Shown here in pieces: positions 46,014-55,733 of a DNA stretch of 64,000 bases. The DNA comes from Polynucleobacter nymphae. Its GTDB lineage: Bacteria; Pseudomonadota; Gammaproteobacteria; Burkholderiales; Burkholderiaceae. The stretch is from positions 248,001 through 312,000 of the forward strand of contig NZ_JACVPA010000002.1 in the NCBI RefSeq assembly GCF_018882155.1, in the 5' to 3' direction. The notes beneath the pieces were generated by a model that was not told where the DNA came from, did not search any database, and was given only the letters and a program-made list of their open reading frames with translations. The first letter of the stretch is position 1. Every line of letters begins with the position of its first letter. Both the position numbers and the translations under genes were made by a program.

Positions 46014-46694
46014 TTGCAAAGATTCTTTTCTGCAGCATGTCTTGGGGCAGTAATTCTGTTTTCAAGCGCAGCCAATTCTCAGAGTGAGAGCGGTGCCGAT
46101 CAATTGCGTCAGTTTGTGCGCAACTCTAAAACAGCTGAAGGTGATTTTGTACAGCAGCAGTTGCGGGCACCTAAAGCAAATGAGCCACAAGATAAAGGTT
46201 TAAAAGTGGTGCGCCAGACTCAGGGTCACTTTGTGTTTCAGCGTCCCGGAAGATTTATCTGGGATACCCAAAAGCCATATGAGCAAAAGTTGATTGCCGA
46301 TGGTAAGCAGCTCATTTTGTGGGATAAAGATTTAAATCAAGCCACTATTCGCCCTGCAGGACAAGCATTAGCTGCGACACCAGCAGCGATTCTGTTTGGT
46401 GAGGCCTCCTTAGATCAGCATTTTGATTTAGTGGAAGGCGAAGCGCGTTTGGGTATGCAGTGGGTTGCCTTGTCTCCCAAAAAAGATCCCAATGTAAAGA
46501 GTAGCAATGATCTCCCTTACACAAAGATCTCCATAGGGATGGCTAATGGCTTACCAAAAGCCCTGGAGTTGATTGATGGCCTTGGAAGTGTGGTTCTGGT
46601 TACCCTAGATAAGATTCAGTTGAACGTGAATCTACCAGCAAACCGCTTTACTTTTACGCCGCCGGCTGGTGCAGAGGTCTTACGCTTAAACTAG
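46014..46694 (+). CDS. lolA: Outer-membrane lipoprotein carrier protein LolA
   Basis: Periplasmic chaperone that carries lipoproteins from LolCDE to the outer membrane. 226 residues from TTG 46014 (MQRFFSAACLGAVILFSS), giving a normal signal peptide; an in-frame frame upstream overlaps ftsK and lacks a signal. Mature part shows 'EGDFVQQQL', 'GHFVFQRPGRFIWDTQKPYEQKLIADGK' (partly quoted) and 'NLPANRFTFTPPAGAEVL', typical of LolA. The start lies 10 bases after ftsK. Confidence 0.92.
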   Translation: MQRFFSAACLGAVILFSSAANSQSESGADQLRQFVRNSKTAEGDFVQQQLRAPKANEPQDKGLKVVRQTQGHFVFQRPGRFIWDTQKPYEQKLIADGKQLILWDKDLNQATIRPAGQALAATPAAILFGEASLDQHFDLVEGEARLGMQWVALSPKKDPNVKSSNDLPYTKISIGMANGLPKALELIDGLGSVVLVTLDKIQLNVNLPANRFTFTPPAGAEVLRLN

Positions 46695-46714
46695 AGCCTA
46701 AATAAAACTCATAA

Positions 46715-48049
<1,335 letters not shown>

Positions 48050-48096
48050 CTTAGCCCTTTACAAATAACCCCGAAGCTATAATTGCTCTTCGGTTC

Positions 48097-48186
<90 letters not shown>

Positions 48187-48190
48187 AAAA

Positions 48191-48547
48191 CTAATCTATA
48201 TTTTTCATTAAGATTTTCTGGGCGGCGGCGGCGTAATCATTCATTGTTTTAATAAGCTTGGCAGTCGGACGCACATATTTGATCCGCTTATCAGACTCAT
48301 CGAGATAATGCTCAACCCAGCCATCATTTACGAACCTAAGATAGTGTCCACGTACGGCCGTATAAGAGTGAGGGACTGAGGCAAAGAGCTCTTTGATTGA
48401 GATATTATTTTTGGCATAGTTATTAATTGCCAAGACAAGAATTAAATCGTAGGCAATCAGAGAGTTTTCAATTGGCAGGCGATCCTTGCACCAAGTGCGT
48501 AAGGCAAAGATGCTACCAATCATTAATTCATGGGTTTTACTAAACAT
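48191..48547 (-). CDS. Small MarR-like winged-helix protein
   Basis: 118-residue protein without signal or membrane segment. The central part reads as a winged helix: 'ISIKELFASVPHSYTAVRGHYLRFVNDGWV' (helix-turn-helix, partly quoted), a wing with 'YLDESDKRIKYVRPTAK', then a C-terminal helix. The DESDKR-type wing matches MarR regulators. It is probably a DNA-binding regulator; its target is unknown. It ends 4 bases from the tRNA-Ser 3' end on the opposite strand. Confidence 0.65.
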   Translation of the reverse strand: MFSKTHELMIGSIFALRTWCKDRLPIENSLIAYDLILVLAINNYAKNNISIKELFASVPHSYTAVRGHYLRFVNDGWVEHYLDESDKRIKYVRPTAKLIKTMNDYAAAAQKILMKNID

Positions 48548-48655
48548 GTTGTGAATCTATCAGCAATATCACTTAATAGATACCTAAAAAGACATCTTAA
48601 AAGGACATATTTATATTTATTGGCATCTTAAGAATTATTTCTAGAATAGAATGAA

Positions 48656-48670
48656 ATGATTCTCAATCAT
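48656..48670. promoter_or_regulatory. Palindrome just upstream of the small lipoprotein gene
   Basis: ATGATT-CTC-AATCAT ends 11 bases before the ATG at 48682. The AT-rich sequence recalls Fur or similar operators, but the match to a Fur consensus is poor. Confidence 0.3.
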
Positions 48671-48681
48671 GAATTCTTCTA

Positions 48682-48942
48682 ATGAAAATTACTGCCTACT
48701 TACCTCTCATTATTGTTTTTAGTTTGTTTGCTTGTGCAACTCCAGAACGTGAGTTTGGGGTATACAAGCAATCGGATGGTGCGGTTGGGGTACATGCTCC
48801 AGCTGGTGCTAAAGAGAGTGAGACTCAAGAAATGGCTCTGGCAGAATGCAAGAAGCTAGGAAAGCAGAATGCTGTAGCTGCTGGAAGTAGGAAAACGGTC
48901 AATGACCGTTTTCCTATTACTTATACCTACATCTGCAGATAA
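48682..48942 (+). CDS. Small putative lipoprotein, function unknown
   Basis: 86 residues with a signal peptide ending in the lipobox LFAC (Cys18), so probably lipid-anchored. The mature part is short and contains a second Cys pair (AECKK and the final ICR) that may form a disulfide. No family is recognised. Confidence 0.65.
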   Translation: MKITAYLPLIIVFSLFACATPEREFGVYKQSDGAVGVHAPAGAKESETQEMALAECKKLGKQNAVAAGSRKTVNDRFPITYTYICR

Positions 48943-48973
48943 GTTGCGATTAAGTCTTGCTTCAGGATATCAA

Positions 48974-49780
48974 TTAGCTTAATAACCACTTCTTAATCGA
49001 CTTATTGACGCACATGGCATCTAAAGCCAGCCCAAAGAACTCAGAGCCATTGGTGACCATGCTCTCGATTGCTTCCACTTTTCCAGATTTAATGCCGCGC
49101 AAGTAGGTTGCCGCACGATAACGTAAGAAATGCTCGGTTGCGCCTTCTTCATTTTCGGTAGTGCATAGCTCAAGGCTGCCGTAGCGGGTTTCTGGATTGA
49201 TGTTCAGAATTGCCAAGCCCAGTGCGCCAATCAATTTATCTGGAACCGGGATGGGCACATAGGAGTAGAGTGAGATCAGCATTTCTTGCTCGTCTACTTC
49301 GATAATGTGATCAATGTCGAGAACATCTTGCTCGGTTAATTCTGTTTCACCAGAATCACCACCACCAAAAGTAGATTCAAACTGCAGCATTGCAGTATCA
49401 CTGCCTTTGGAAATCTCGATCATGTCAGGATAGCCAAGTAAACCTTTCCACCAATACATCAAGGTGAAGGTGCAAGGTTTTACCTCTACTAAACCTTTGC
49501 TAGTAGATTTGGCAAAGTAAAGACCATAAAACTCATCATCTTTCTCAAGGCCATATTGGTCTACCTTAGTAGATTTTGATATTGACTTTTTGGCCGTTGG
49601 TTTCTTTGCTGGCTTCTTAGCGGGAGCTTTCTTGGCTGCCACTTTTTTCACCACCTTTTTAGTCGCCACTTTTTTTACTACCTTTTTGGCAGCGACTTTT
49701 TTGACAGCTTTCTTTGTAGGGGCTTTTTTTACCACCTTAGTAGCTACTTTCTTTTTTGCTGGGGACTTCTTTGTAGCCAT
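48974..49780 (-). CDS. Histone H1-like Lys/Ala tail fused to a YbjN-like domain
   Basis: 268 residues. Residues 1-70 are a low-complexity KKxAxKK/KKVAAKK tail like bacterial histone H1-like proteins, expected to bind DNA nonspecifically. Residues about 75-268 are a separate acidic globular part ('YWWKGLLGYPDMIEISKG', 'QDVLDIDHIIEVDEQEMLISLYSY', 'RYGSLELCTTENEEG', 'FLRYRAATYLRGI'; partly quoted) that may resemble the YbjN fold. I do not know this combination as a described family. The tail is encoded by imperfect 9-12 base repeats at 49580-49780. Confidence 0.7.
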   Translation of the reverse strand: MATKKSPAKKKVATKVVKKAPTKKAVKKVAAKKVVKKVATKKVVKKVAAKKAPAKKPAKKPTAKKSISKSTKVDQYGLEKDDEFYGLYFAKSTSKGLVEVKPCTFTLMYWWKGLLGYPDMIEISKGSDTAMLQFESTFGGGDSGETELTEQDVLDIDHIIEVDEQEMLISLYSYVPIPVPDKLIGALGLAILNINPETRYGSLELCTTENEEGATEHFLRYRAATYLRGIKSGKVEAIESMVTNGSEFFGLALDAMCVNKSIKKWLLS

Positions 49781-49965
49781 GGTTTATTACCCTTCTTTTG
49801 GTGTTAATGTGCTTAAGTACTTATAGATATTACTGCAAGTTCCTTGCAGTTTTAATATTGGCTATATGGGGCTTGTCCTCCTTATAACAAGGGAAGACCG
49901 CTAAGCATCCATATTTTAGTCTAGGGCTTACCATCTTGATAAGCTCGATATAGAATGAATGCGCA

Positions 49966-51771
49966 ATGAGTAAAACCCTCAAAATTATTCTGATTATCTT
50001 TGCCGCTGTCTTAGCCTTAGGAGGCTTGGGTGCTTGGTATGCTGCATCATCTGTCAATCCAAGGCAATTAACCCAGCTGCTCAGCTCCGCAGTGAAAGAT
50101 GCAACAGGACGTGATCTTAAAATTGCAGGGCCAGTCAGTCTCAATATCTTCCCCTCAATTGGCGTTAAGGCTGAGCAAGTTACCCTCAGCAATGCATCAT
50201 GGGCAAGCCAATCTCAAATGCTATCTTTAAAGCATATTGACCTCGAGGTAAAGCTATTTCCTTTATTTCTAGGAAATGTAGAAATTAGCAACATTCATCT
50301 TGCTGGACTAGATGCCCATTTGGAAGTAAATAAGTCAGGGCAAGGTAATTGGGATTTAACGCCATCAGTAAAACCAGCTGACTCAAAAAGTGCTAATAGT
50401 AGCCCGCCTCAGAAATCATCTGATGACACTACTTTTGTGGCCATAGATACTGTTTATATTTCTGATGCACATATCACTTATCAAGATGGCAATAGTCCTG
50501 CGAAGATGATAGAGGTGCCGAAACTTTCATTAATCGGTGGAGGCGGTAAGACTGCCATCTTGCTTGACTTACAGTACGCTAATTACAAGATGGGTCTCAA
50601 GGGGAAGGTGGGCTCACTGCGCCAGCTCATCATGGATTGGGATCAAAGTCCCGTCAAGACAAATCTCGATTTGACGCTCACACTCAACGGAAAGTCTTTG
50701 GATATTTCAGGGAAGATAAATAAAGTCCCTAAGGTATTGCCGCAATTCGATATCCAGCTACAGTCTAATTCGTTTGACTTAGCCCCCTTAGCGGCAGCAT
50801 CGCTTGCATCCTCGACTGGAAAAAAAACAGCAGCAGTGAAGTCTGCAGAGAGTCAAGGCAAATATTTTTTTAGTGATGACCCTTTGCCATTTGATTTATT
50901 GCCAAATGCTAATGGAAAGATTGCGCTAAAAATTACTCAGCTAAGCTTGCCAGATAAAACCTCATTGCAGGATTTGAAGGGTAGCATTGCATTTAAGGGT
51001 GACAGGATTGATATTAATGATCTGAAATTTCAGTTAGGTAAAGGGCAAGCTCAGGCACAAATTTCGCTTACACAGATTAGCAGCGCCTCTCCAGTAGTAA
51101 CGATCAAGGCGCATGCCAAAGGCTTTACTGTGGAGCAAGTGCTAGCTAGCAGAGATTTCAGTGCCAAGATGAGTGGGGGAGATGCTCAAATTGCCTTGAA
51201 TTTATCTGGCAGAGGTAAGAGCTTGCATCAGATTGTCGGAGCTGCAAATGGCGCAGCACAAATGACTGTGGGTAACGCCCGCATCGACTCAGACCTATTG
51301 AATGCTGCAGGTGATTTAGCTGTCACCGTGATGGATGCCTTAAATCCCATGCGCAAGCAAAGTAATCAAACTATCTTAGAGTGCGCAGTTGCTTATTTGC
51401 CCGTAAGTAATGGCATGATCAATATCAAGGAGTCTATTGGAGTGGAGACTGATAAGTTAGACATTACTTTATCGGGAACGCTCAACCTCAATACTGAGGC
51501 AATTAATCTGAAGATTGACCCCCATCAGAGATCGGGCATCACTACGGGCGTTAACTTAGGTAGCTTAGTTCAGCTTGAGGGAACCCTACAAGATCCTAAG
51601 GCTGGTATTAATAAGGAAGGTGTAGTGAATAGCGCGGTTTCAATTGGTTTGGGAATTTTGACTGCAGGAATGAGTATTGCTGCTGAGAATGCTAAATCTG
51701 TCAGCACCAAGAGGCAGCCCTGTAAAACAGCAATGCACTCTTGGGCCGATATTTACCCTGCGCCTAATTGA
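49966..51771 (+). CDS. AsmA family protein
   Basis: Large inner-membrane-anchored periplasmic protein of the AsmA group, now linked to phospholipid transport to the outer membrane. 601 residues: one N-terminal membrane helix (residues about 5-27), AsmA N-terminal 'RDLKIAGPVSLNIFPSIGVKAEQVTLSNASWA' region (partly quoted) and a C-terminal domain with 'GAQMTVGNARIDSDLLN'-like AsmA_2 features. It stands alone between divergent and convergent neighbours. The extreme C-terminus (PCKTAMHSW) has a single Cys. Confidence 0.85.
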   Translation: MSKTLKIILIIFAAVLALGGLGAWYAASSVNPRQLTQLLSSAVKDATGRDLKIAGPVSLNIFPSIGVKAEQVTLSNASWASQSQMLSLKHIDLEVKLFPLFLGNVEISNIHLAGLDAHLEVNKSGQGNWDLTPSVKPADSKSANSSPPQKSSDDTTFVAIDTVYISDAHITYQDGNSPAKMIEVPKLSLIGGGGKTAILLDLQYANYKMGLKGKVGSLRQLIMDWDQSPVKTNLDLTLTLNGKSLDISGKINKVPKVLPQFDIQLQSNSFDLAPLAAASLASSTGKKTAAVKSAESQGKYFFSDDPLPFDLLPNANGKIALKITQLSLPDKTSLQDLKGSIAFKGDRIDINDLKFQLGKGQAQAQISLTQISSASPVVTIKAHAKGFTVEQVLASRDFSAKMSGGDAQIALNLSGRGKSLHQIVGAANGAAQMTVGNARIDSDLLNAAGDLAVTVMDALNPMRKQSNQTILECAVAYLPVSNGMINIKESIGVETDKLDITLSGTLNLNTEAINLKIDPHQRSGITTGVNLGSLVQLEGTLQDPKAGINKEGVVNSAVSIGLGILTAGMSIAAENAKSVSTKRQPCKTAMHSWADIYPAPN

Positions 51772-51779
51772 TTTAGTCT

Positions 51780-52127
51780 TTAGAAAACTAAGCCACTGAT
51801 AAAGAGGCTAAATAAAGAAATAAAAATACTCGCAAAGAGTGCAGTCCAGAAACTGGAAATCGTAAAGCCGCTAACAAGAGCCGATACCAGCATTAAGACT
51901 AAAGCGTTAATGACCAGCAAAAATAAACCCATCGTAATTACTGTTAAAGGCAGTGTAAATAGAATGAGTAATGGCTTAACGATGGCATTGGCAAATCCGA
52001 GGACTAAGGCAGCAATGATTAGTGAGCCCCCATCGGCAAAGCGCAAGCCACTAAAGATATAACTCGCCACCCAAAGGGATAAGGAGGTTAAGCCCCATTG
52101 CACTAAAAACAGTGTTAAGTTACCCAT
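51780..52127 (-). CDS. Phage holin family / YvlD-like membrane protein
   Basis: 115 residues with four hydrophobic helices, including 'ALVLGFANAIVKPLLILFTLPLTVITMGLF' (partly quoted), the pattern of the 4-TMS holin superfamily IV (PF04020, YvlD). Despite the family name, chromosomal copies are ordinary membrane proteins of unknown role; no phage genes are nearby. Confidence 0.85.
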   Translation of the reverse strand: MGNLTLFLVQWGLTSLSLWVASYIFSGLRFADGGSLIIAALVLGFANAIVKPLLILFTLPLTVITMGLFLLVINALVLMLVSALVSGFTISSFWTALFASIFISLFSLFISGLVF

Positions 52128-52194
52128 AATATTCTTCCTTTTTTCTAGTGAGAAGTTTACAGAGTGTTGCCTATTGAACTATCTTATCAGTCAC

Positions 52195-52395
52195 CTAGTA
52201 ATGTGGGGGAATTTCATCTTTGAGGCTTCCACCACCGCCACCAGAGCTGCTAGCCTGCTCTTTAATCGCTTTTAGCTCACGGTACAGAAATTCAATTTGT
52301 TGTTGTTGCTTATAGATGGTCTCATTGAGTTTTTCGATGAGGTCTTCAGTGAAGCTCAGTTTGATTTCTAAATTGGTAATACGGTCATCACTCAT
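52195..52395 (-). CDS. slyX: SlyX protein
   Basis: 66-residue coiled-coil protein from ATG 52395: MSDDRITNLEIKLSFTED, then 'IEKLNETIYKQQQQIEFLYREL', a short Ser/Gly linker and the typical C-terminal PPHY. Role unknown; named for its position near slyD in E. coli. A longer frame upstream overlaps the next gene and is not used. Confidence 0.92.
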   Translation of the reverse strand: MSDDRITNLEIKLSFTEDLIEKLNETIYKQQQQIEFLYRELKAIKEQASSSGGGGGSLKDEIPPHY

Positions 52396-52408
52396 TTGAT
52401 TTGCCCTT

Positions 52409-52630
52409 TTATTCTGAGACGAGCTCAAAGCGCCCATCTTCCATTTCTGCTTTTGGCCTAATCCAAAAATCATGAGATTGCATCGATTCATAAACGTAGG
52501 CTGGCGCAAGAGAGGCTTCAATATTGGCCAGTAAGACTACTTTATAAAATCCACCAGTCTTTTTATGCATCAGTTTGCTGCCAGGCTTGAAGAGCCCTTC
52601 ATCAGGGTCAGCCATTTTAGGTTTAGTCAT
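52409..52630 (-). CDS. DUF1653-like protein
   Basis: 73 residues, a small beta-rich protein with 'GLFKPGSKLMHKKTGGFYKVVL' (partly quoted), 'AYVYESM' and WIRPKAEMEDGRFE, the end pattern of DUF1653. Function unknown. It precedes slyX by 13 bases on the same strand. Confidence 0.7.
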   Translation of the reverse strand: MTKPKMADPDEGLFKPGSKLMHKKTGGFYKVVLLANIEASLAPAYVYESMQSHDFWIRPKAEMEDGRFELVSE

Positions 52631-52663
52631 GTCAACTAGGCACTTTCTCAGTATGATCTTGTG

Positions 52664-53668
52664 ATGGCAAATCCCATCCCGTACTCCATTCTAGATATAT
52701 CTCCCATTCCTGCGGGTTTTACTGCCGCCGATGCCTTGCGTAATTCTTTGGATATTGCCCAGCATGCTGAAAAATGGGGCTATACCCGTTACTGGGTGGC
52801 TGAACACCACAATATGACAGGTAATGCGAGCTCTGCAACAGCTGTACTGATAGGATATTTAGCCGCAGGAACATCCCATATTAGGGTGGGATCTGGTGGC
52901 GTGATGCTACCTAACCATGCCCCCTTAGTGATTGCAGAGCAGTTTGGCACTTTGGAGTCTCTTTATCCAGGACGAATTGACCTAGGTCTTGGTAGAGCGC
53001 CCGGTACCGACCAGATGACAGCAAGAGCCTTACGTCGAGATCTGCTTGGGAGCGATGATCGGTTTCCACAAGATGTTCGCGAGCTGCAACATTATTTGGG
53101 TCCGCTTCAAGATGGACAATCCGTTAAGGCGATCCCGGGTGCTAACACAGAGGTGCCAATTTGGATTCTAGGGTCTAGTCTATATGGTGCTCAGCTGGCG
53201 GCCCATTTTGGTTTACCTTATGCATTTGCCTCACACTTTGCGCCTGAACAATTGTTGGAGGCAATGAAGATGTATCGTGAACTTTTTAAGCCCTCAGATA
53301 AATTAGATAAACCCTATTGTGCTTTTTTAATGAATGTTGTGGCTGCTGATACGGATGAAGAGGCTGCGCACCTCTTTACAACCTTACAGCAAAATGTAGT
53401 GCGGATGAGGCGTAATACTCGCGGTCAATTGCCCGCACCAATAGCCGATCTTGATGAATTTTGTGAGCCTCATGAAAAGGCAGCAGCAGCCCATTCCTTA
53501 GAGGTCTCTGCGGTAGGCTCACTAGAAACGATTCAAAAAGAAATGCGTCACTGGTTAGCTGCTACTGGGGCAGATGAAATCATCATGACCGGACAAATTT
53601 ATGATCACCACGCTCGCTTAAGATCATTTGAAATTGCAGCGCAGGCTGCTAAGTCCTTAGAATTCTAA
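52664..53668 (+). CDS. LLM-class (luciferase-like) flavin-dependent oxidoreductase
   Basis: FMN- or F420-type monooxygenase of the luciferase superfamily, 334 residues. It shows '[28 protein letters not shown]' (partly quoted), '[44 protein letters not shown]' (partly quoted) and '[28 protein letters not shown]'-type strands; closest to the YhbW-like group. The start is ATG 52664, with a GTG 3 bases earlier. The last 12 bases overlap the convergent PIN gene. Substrate unknown. Confidence 0.9.
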   Translation: MANPIPYSILDISPIPAGFTAADALRNSLDIAQHAEKWGYTRYWVAEHHNMTGNASSATAVLIGYLAAGTSHIRVGSGGVMLPNHAPLVIAEQFGTLESLYPGRIDLGLGRAPGTDQMTARALRRDLLGSDDRFPQDVRELQHYLGPLQDGQSVKAIPGANTEVPIWILGSSLYGAQLAAHFGLPYAFASHFAPEQLLEAMKMYRELFKPSDKLDKPYCAFLMNVVAADTDEEAAHLFTTLQQNVVRMRRNTRGQLPAPIADLDEFCEPHEKAAAAHSLEVSAVGSLETIQKEMRHWLAATGADEIIMTGQIYDHHARLRSFEIAAQAAKSLEF

Positions 53669-54073
53669 AGACTGATAGTCCGCAGAAATCAAGATATTTT
53701 CTTTTGCGGCATGATCGGCAAACTTTAATACTTCATTATCTTTGCTAATAAGAGTGCAGGGTCTGGCTGTGAAGGCTAAGTCCAAAAAGACCTGATCGTC
53801 TGGGTCTTGGCTCCGCCAGGGGGAGCTCAATAGACTTTGATCATCTAAGACTCGTGCTAGCGACGTCCATTGCAGCAAGATCTTTTTTTGGTCTATCGTC
53901 TCCAAAGCAAATAGAGGTCGAGAGATCACATCTGCAAACTCTTCTAGAGTCTTGGGGCTAGCAAGCGCATCGATTTGTTGATTAAGTAATGCCTGCTTTA
54001 AATGAAGCGCTCTAAAGTCGTTAAAGACAAATAGATCTAGCAGAACATTGGTATCAAAGACGACGGATTTCAT
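53657..54073 (-). CDS. PIN-domain protein (putative toxin family)
   Basis: 138 residues with PIN-fold acidic residues: [14 protein letters not shown] (Asp6), 'TLEEFADVI', 'DQVFLDLAF' and a C-terminal '[11 protein letters not shown]'. This matches the COG1569-type 'putative toxin component, PIN family'. No antitoxin gene is adjacent; the upstream gene on the same strand is yaeQ, 14 bases away. It may be a housekeeping RNase rather than a toxin. Confidence 0.82.
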   Translation of the reverse strand: MKSVVFDTNVLLDLFVFNDFRALHLKQALLNQQIDALASPKTLEEFADVISRPLFALETIDQKKILLQWTSLARVLDDQSLLSSPWRSQDPDDQVFLDLAFTARPCTLISKDNEVLKFADHAAKENILISADYQSLEF

Positions 54074-54087
54074 CTTTCAAGAATTAC

Positions 54088-54636
54088 TTAGTCTTGATTA
54101 CTGCGCCAAACTTCAGGTGTGATCGTCACATGACCTTGATCCGAAGAAACATAAACTTCGCCATCCTGAATATTGACATGAATGACCATGCTGCGCTCAA
54201 CCAATTTATTTAATTCTTTTGCTTGCTCAGAGGGAATAGAAATGATTTGGAGATTGCGGGCACGCGTGAGTTTATTTGCAATGCCATCCCACCAGATTTT
54301 GCTGGTATGTCCACCATAGCAATACACAATGACTTGGTCTGATCTACCGCAGGCTTTCAGAATGCGGCGATCATCTGGCTGACCAATTTCAATCCAAAGC
54401 TTGATGGCATCGGTGAGATCTTTAATCCAGAGATCTGGCTCATCGGTATCACTCAAACCCTTGGTAAAAACCAAATCCTCATGTGCCTGCAAAGCAAAGG
54501 CGAGAATTCTGACCATCATCCGCTCCTCAGTTTCAGAGGGGTGCTTAGCAATGGTCAGGGAGTGACTACCGTAATAATGGCGGTCAGAGTCTGCGACGTG
54601 AAGGTCGGCTTTGTGGATGGTTGCGCGAAGAGCCAT
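54088..54636 (-). CDS. yaeQ: YaeQ family protein
   Basis: 182-residue protein of the YaeQ family, which has a PD-(D/E)XK nuclease-like fold but unproved activity. Visible: MALRATIHKADLHVADSDRHYY start, 'EDLVFTKGLSDTDEPDLWIKDLTD' (partly quoted), 'LWIEIGQPDDRRILKA' and 'YCYGG'; the DLW...IEIGQP spacing fits the catalytic core. It is followed by the PIN gene in the same direction. Confidence 0.9.
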   Translation of the reverse strand: MALRATIHKADLHVADSDRHYYGSHSLTIAKHPSETEERMMVRILAFALQAHEDLVFTKGLSDTDEPDLWIKDLTDAIKLWIEIGQPDDRRILKACGRSDQVIVYCYGGHTSKIWWDGIANKLTRARNLQIISIPSEQAKELNKLVERSMVIHVNIQDGEVYVSSDQGHVTITPEVWRSNQD

Positions 54637-54715
54637 CCCGCATTATCGCCCTTAAAGTGGGCTATTCATATTCCTTGTATCATTTTGGAAACTAGACCTT
54701 TCAAGCGGAATATCT

Positions 54716-55705
54716 ATGAATACTTGGCCTACTCGAAAAATCCTCTATTTCTTGCGCTTAGTCGTCGGACTTATTTTTATTGGTTTTGGAAATTCGCTCA
54801 TAGCAGCGGAAGTTTGGCCTAGTAAGCCAATCAAGATCGTCGTGCCATTTTCTCCAGGTAGCGTTCAAGATGCCTTAGCGAGATCCTTTTCCAATGAACT
54901 AGGCCAAGCGCTTGGTCAATCAGTCCTAGTTGAAAATAAGGCGGGAGCTGGTGGCACCGTTGGCACTGGCATTGTTTCTAAATCTGCCCCCGATGGATAT
55001 ACCTTAGTGATGGCTGCAGCTAGTCACAATATCAATGGCACTTTATTCCCTAAGCTCAGTTTTGATCCGATCAAAGATTTCACGGCAGCAGCCTATGTCG
55101 GCACTAGTAGTTATGTTTTGATGACCAATACTGAATTTCCAGCAAAGACTGTCGCCGAGTTTATTGCTTTAGCAAAGGCTAAGCCTGGTGGATTCAATTA
55201 CGCTAGCGCTGGCAACGGCAGCGCCTCTCATTTGGCTATGGCCTATTTCGATAGTATGGCTAGCATTGATTTAGTGCATATACCCACTAAAGGGACGGGA
55301 GATGCTATTACCGAATTGCTCGCTAATCGGGCTCAGGCAGTGATTGCTGCAAATGTGGCTGCGCTGCCATTTGCAGCGGACAACCGAATTCGTTTCTTGG
55401 GGGTATCTTCCGAGAAACCTTCGCCATTTGTGCCTGGCATTCCGCCCATTGGTAATACTGTTAAGGGTTATGTATTTGATAGTTGGTTTGGCTTGCTAGC
55501 TCCAGCCGGGACTCCAAAAGAGGTGACTAATAAAATTTCTACTGAAATGGCGAAATTACTCAAGCAGCCAGACATCATTGAGCGTATGCGTCGTCAGGGA
55601 ATAGAAATTGGGAGTCTGACGCCTTCTGAATTCAATCAACTGCTTGTCAAAGATTTCGATCGCATGGCAAATGTAGTCAGAAGCTCGGGGGCAAAAGCAG
55701 AGTAA
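54716..55705 (+). CDS. Bug-type (TctC) tripartite tricarboxylate transporter substrate-binding protein
   Basis: Periplasmic solute-binding protein, 329 residues, very expanded in Burkholderiales. Signal peptide (about 1-30, ending IAAEVWP), then the Bug pattern 'WPSKPIKIVVPFSPGS', 'GQSVLVENKAGAGGTVGT' and 'PDGYTLVMAAASHNIN', 'LAPAGTPKEVTNKI'. TctA/TctB membrane partners are not in the window, as is usual for orphan Bug proteins. Ligand unknown. Confidence 0.92.
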   Translation: MNTWPTRKILYFLRLVVGLIFIGFGNSLIAAEVWPSKPIKIVVPFSPGSVQDALARSFSNELGQALGQSVLVENKAGAGGTVGTGIVSKSAPDGYTLVMAAASHNINGTLFPKLSFDPIKDFTAAAYVGTSSYVLMTNTEFPAKTVAEFIALAKAKPGGFNYASAGNGSASHLAMAYFDSMASIDLVHIPTKGTGDAITELLANRAQAVIAANVAALPFAADNRIRFLGVSSEKPSPFVPGIPPIGNTVKGYVFDSWFGLLAPAGTPKEVTNKISTEMAKLLKQPDIIERMRRQGIEIGSLTPSEFNQLLVKDFDRMANVVRSSGAKAE

Positions 55706-55733
55706 GTCTCAATACTGTGTATTGTAGAGCCTC

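Noticed and set aside
48650..48675. Fur box before the small lipoprotein gene
   Set aside because: The palindrome is real but matches the 19-bp Fur consensus poorly; only the palindrome is reported.
49590..49826. Plus-strand hydrophobic Phe/Ala-rich frame opposite the H1-like tail
   Set aside because: It is the antisense of the Lys/Ala repeats; the apparent membrane protein is an artefact of AAG/GCC codons read in reverse.
51780..52127. Prophage remnant suggested by the 'holin' family name
   Set aside because: No other phage genes are nearby; this family is a common chromosomal membrane protein.
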